Shown piece by piece: positions 5,032 to 6,203 of a stretch of 6,203 nucleotides of DNA. Origin of the DNA: Enteractinococcus helveticum (GTDB lineage Bacteria > Actinomycetota > Actinomycetes > Actinomycetales > Micrococcaceae); the NCBI RefSeq assembly GCF_020742345.1, contig NZ_DYXC01000148.1, forward strand, positions 1 through 6,203. Direction: 5' to 3'. The notes below the pieces were generated by a model. It had not been told where the DNA came from, did not search any database, and worked only from the letters and a program-made list of their open reading frames with translations. Position numbers and translations under genes: made by a program. Every line of letters starts with the position of its first letter. Positions within the stretch are counted from its first letter, which is position 1.

Positions 5032-6203
5032 ATGAAGACGTGTAAGGCCAAGCGAATTACATCAAAAGCTTTACTCGGGGTGCCTCTGAGTGCATTGGCA
5101 CTCACACTGGCATTAACCGGGTGTGAAGCAGCCCCGAACCTGCAAGAGGAAGAAGCGGTCTCCGAAACTGCCGATCAGGAACAACCCAATATACTAATGG
5201 TCCTTCTCGATGATCTAGGGTATAGCGATTTAGGGGCATACGGCGGAGAAGTTGAAACTCCCAATATCGATGCACTTATAGCCGAGGGGACTCAGTTCAC
5301 TAATTTTCATACGACTCCCCTTTGTGCCCCTACCCGAGCGGCCCTAATGACCGGGCAACATCCTCACAAGGTGGGATTGGGTTCGATGGAAGGGCTGACC
5401 CCACCGGGAGTCCCGACCTCAACGCCCGGATACCGAGGAAGCCTTGAAGGTGATTTTGAGGGTATCGCTGAAGTCTTAAGTGAGACGGGATATGAAACCT
5501 ATCAGGTTGGTAAATGGCACCTTGGCGGAGAGAGCGGCCAAACCCCTCAGGATCTCGGCTTTGACGGAAATTTCACCTTATACGACGCCGGGGCCTCATA
5601 CTACGCAGATGGGTTGCGCCTTTTCCCTCGTCCAGTTGAGCCTTTCGATACCGCCATTCATGAGCGTAACGGCGAGCCTTTGGATTCCCTTCCTGAGGAC
5701 TTTTTTTCTACACGCTCCTACACGGATGAGATGATTCAAATGTTGGAAAACAATGAGGGCTCAGACGATCCATTCTTTGGCTACCTTGCCTATACCGCCC
5801 CACACGATCCGCTGCATGTCGAAAATGACACTCTCATCGAAACGTATGAGAAGCTCTATCTCTCTGATTACAACTTTGAAGAACTTCGCGATCTACGAGT
5901 AAAACGCATGGAGGATCTCGGGCTGATTGACGAAAACATCGACACCCGCTGGTTAGAAAGTTCCCCTGCCTGGGATGACCTGGATAATGAGCAACGAACG
6001 GATCTAGCACACCGCATGGCGGTCTACGGCGCTGTTCTCCATGAAACAGACCAGCATATTGGACGACTGGTAACCTATCTAAAGGAAACAGACCAGTACG
6101 ACAATACGCTTATAGTTCTGGCCAGTGATAATGGGCCTTCTGCGAGCACCCAAGATAACTACGCTCGGATCGCGCCCGGTGTCCCAGAGTGGTACGAGCA
6201 GAA
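5032..6203 (+). CDS. Lipoprotein arylsulfatase, S1 formylglycine type, 3' end outside window
   Basis: Hydrolyses sulfate esters, probably of phenols, at the outer face of the membrane. 390 residues are visible of an expected 500 or more; the frame is open at the right edge. A Lys-rich start, a hydrophobic stretch and the lipobox LTGC (Cys31) form a lipoprotein signal peptide without a twin-arginine motif. Next come the metal-binding Asp pair in LMVLLDDLGYSDLGAYGG (Asp60, Asp61), the sulfatase signature CAPTR with Cys98, which must be converted to formylglycine, GKWHLG (Lys161, His163), TAPHDPLH (His258) and ASDNGP (Asp366, Asn367). The order and the PGYRGSLEG..IAEVL segment resemble the AtsA-like (S1_4) arylsulfatases. 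Start ATG 5032 has GAGGA six bases upstream. No activating FGE/SUMF1 gene lies in the window. Codons such as ATA, CTA and GGG look more frequent than in the oxidase gene, suggesting separate acquisition. Substrate is uncertain. Confidence 0.93.
   Translation, partial: MKTCKAKRITSKALLGVPLSALALTLALTGCEAAPNLQEEEAVSETADQEQPNILMVLLDDLGYSDLGAYGGEVETPNIDALIAEGTQFTNFHTTPLCAPTRAALMTGQHPHKVGLGSMEGLTPPGVPTSTPGYRGSLEGDFEGIAEVLSETGYETYQVGKWHLGGESGQTPQDLGFDGNFTLYDAGASYYADGLRLFPRPVEPFDTAIHERNGEPLDSLPEDFFSTRSYTDEMIQMLENNEGSDDPFFGYLAYTAPHDPLHVENDTLIETYEKLYLSDYNFEELRDLRVKRMEDLGLIDENIDTRWLESSPAWDDLDNEQRTDLAHRMAVYGAVLHETDQHIGRLVTYLKETDQYDNTLIVLASDNGPSASTQDNYARIAPGVPEWYEQ

Noticed and set aside
5480..5734. Plus-strand 84-residue frame within the sulfatase
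   Set aside because: It is an out-of-frame shadow of the sulfatase gene, which has all its family motifs in its own frame.
1..6203. CRISPR array, tRNA or rRNA genes, riboswitch
   Set aside because: No regularly spaced repeats, cloverleaf-like segments or recognisable RNA motifs were found by eye on either strand.

Overview
The window reads as part of the accessory genome of a high-GC Gram-positive actinobacterium, most likely Corynebacterium or a near relative. The reasons are the IS3 and IS110 transposase fragments, a TetR/MFS/flavoenzyme catabolic block, a site resembling the corynebacterial GlxR (CRP-family) operator, and a lipoprotein sulfatase of the type that carries formylglycine. Genus is an inference; no rRNA or housekeeping gene is present.

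Positions 1-811 are a graveyard of mobile DNA. A hairpin at the left edge is followed by a possible IS end, then the first part of an IS3-family OrfA (minus strand, frameshifted and cut off). The terminal repeat of that IS3 copy abuts, with no gap, the last 27 codons of an IS110-family transposase (plus strand). Beyond the IS110 remnant lies a decayed minus-strand reading frame of unknown origin with an internal TAG.

Positions 812-4810 form one functional block for phenolic compounds. A TetR-family regulator (minus) is divergent from an MFS transporter resembling the aromatic acid:H+ symporter (AAHS) group and from a vanillyl-alcohol/eugenol-oxidase-like flavoenzyme (both plus). The 178-bp divergent region holds three copies of a YCGATACKACAC element, which are good candidates for TetR operators. 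The MFS gene carries a one-base frameshift after its first membrane segment, so as written the transporter is broken. The oxidase has its own likely control region: a hairpin and a near-consensus CRP/GlxR-type palindrome just ahead of its ribosome binding site. A strong rho-independent terminator closes the block.

Positions 4811-5031 are AT-rich and apparently non-coding. From 5032 a lipoprotein arylsulfatase begins and runs off the right edge. Its base and codon use look different from the oxidase. A plausible but unproven joint role is that the surface sulfatase releases phenols from aryl sulfate esters, the MFS carrier takes up the phenolic compound, and the flavoenzyme oxidises the side chain para to the phenol hydroxyl, giving vanillin-, 4-hydroxybenzaldehyde- or coniferyl-alcohol-like products plus hydrogen peroxide.
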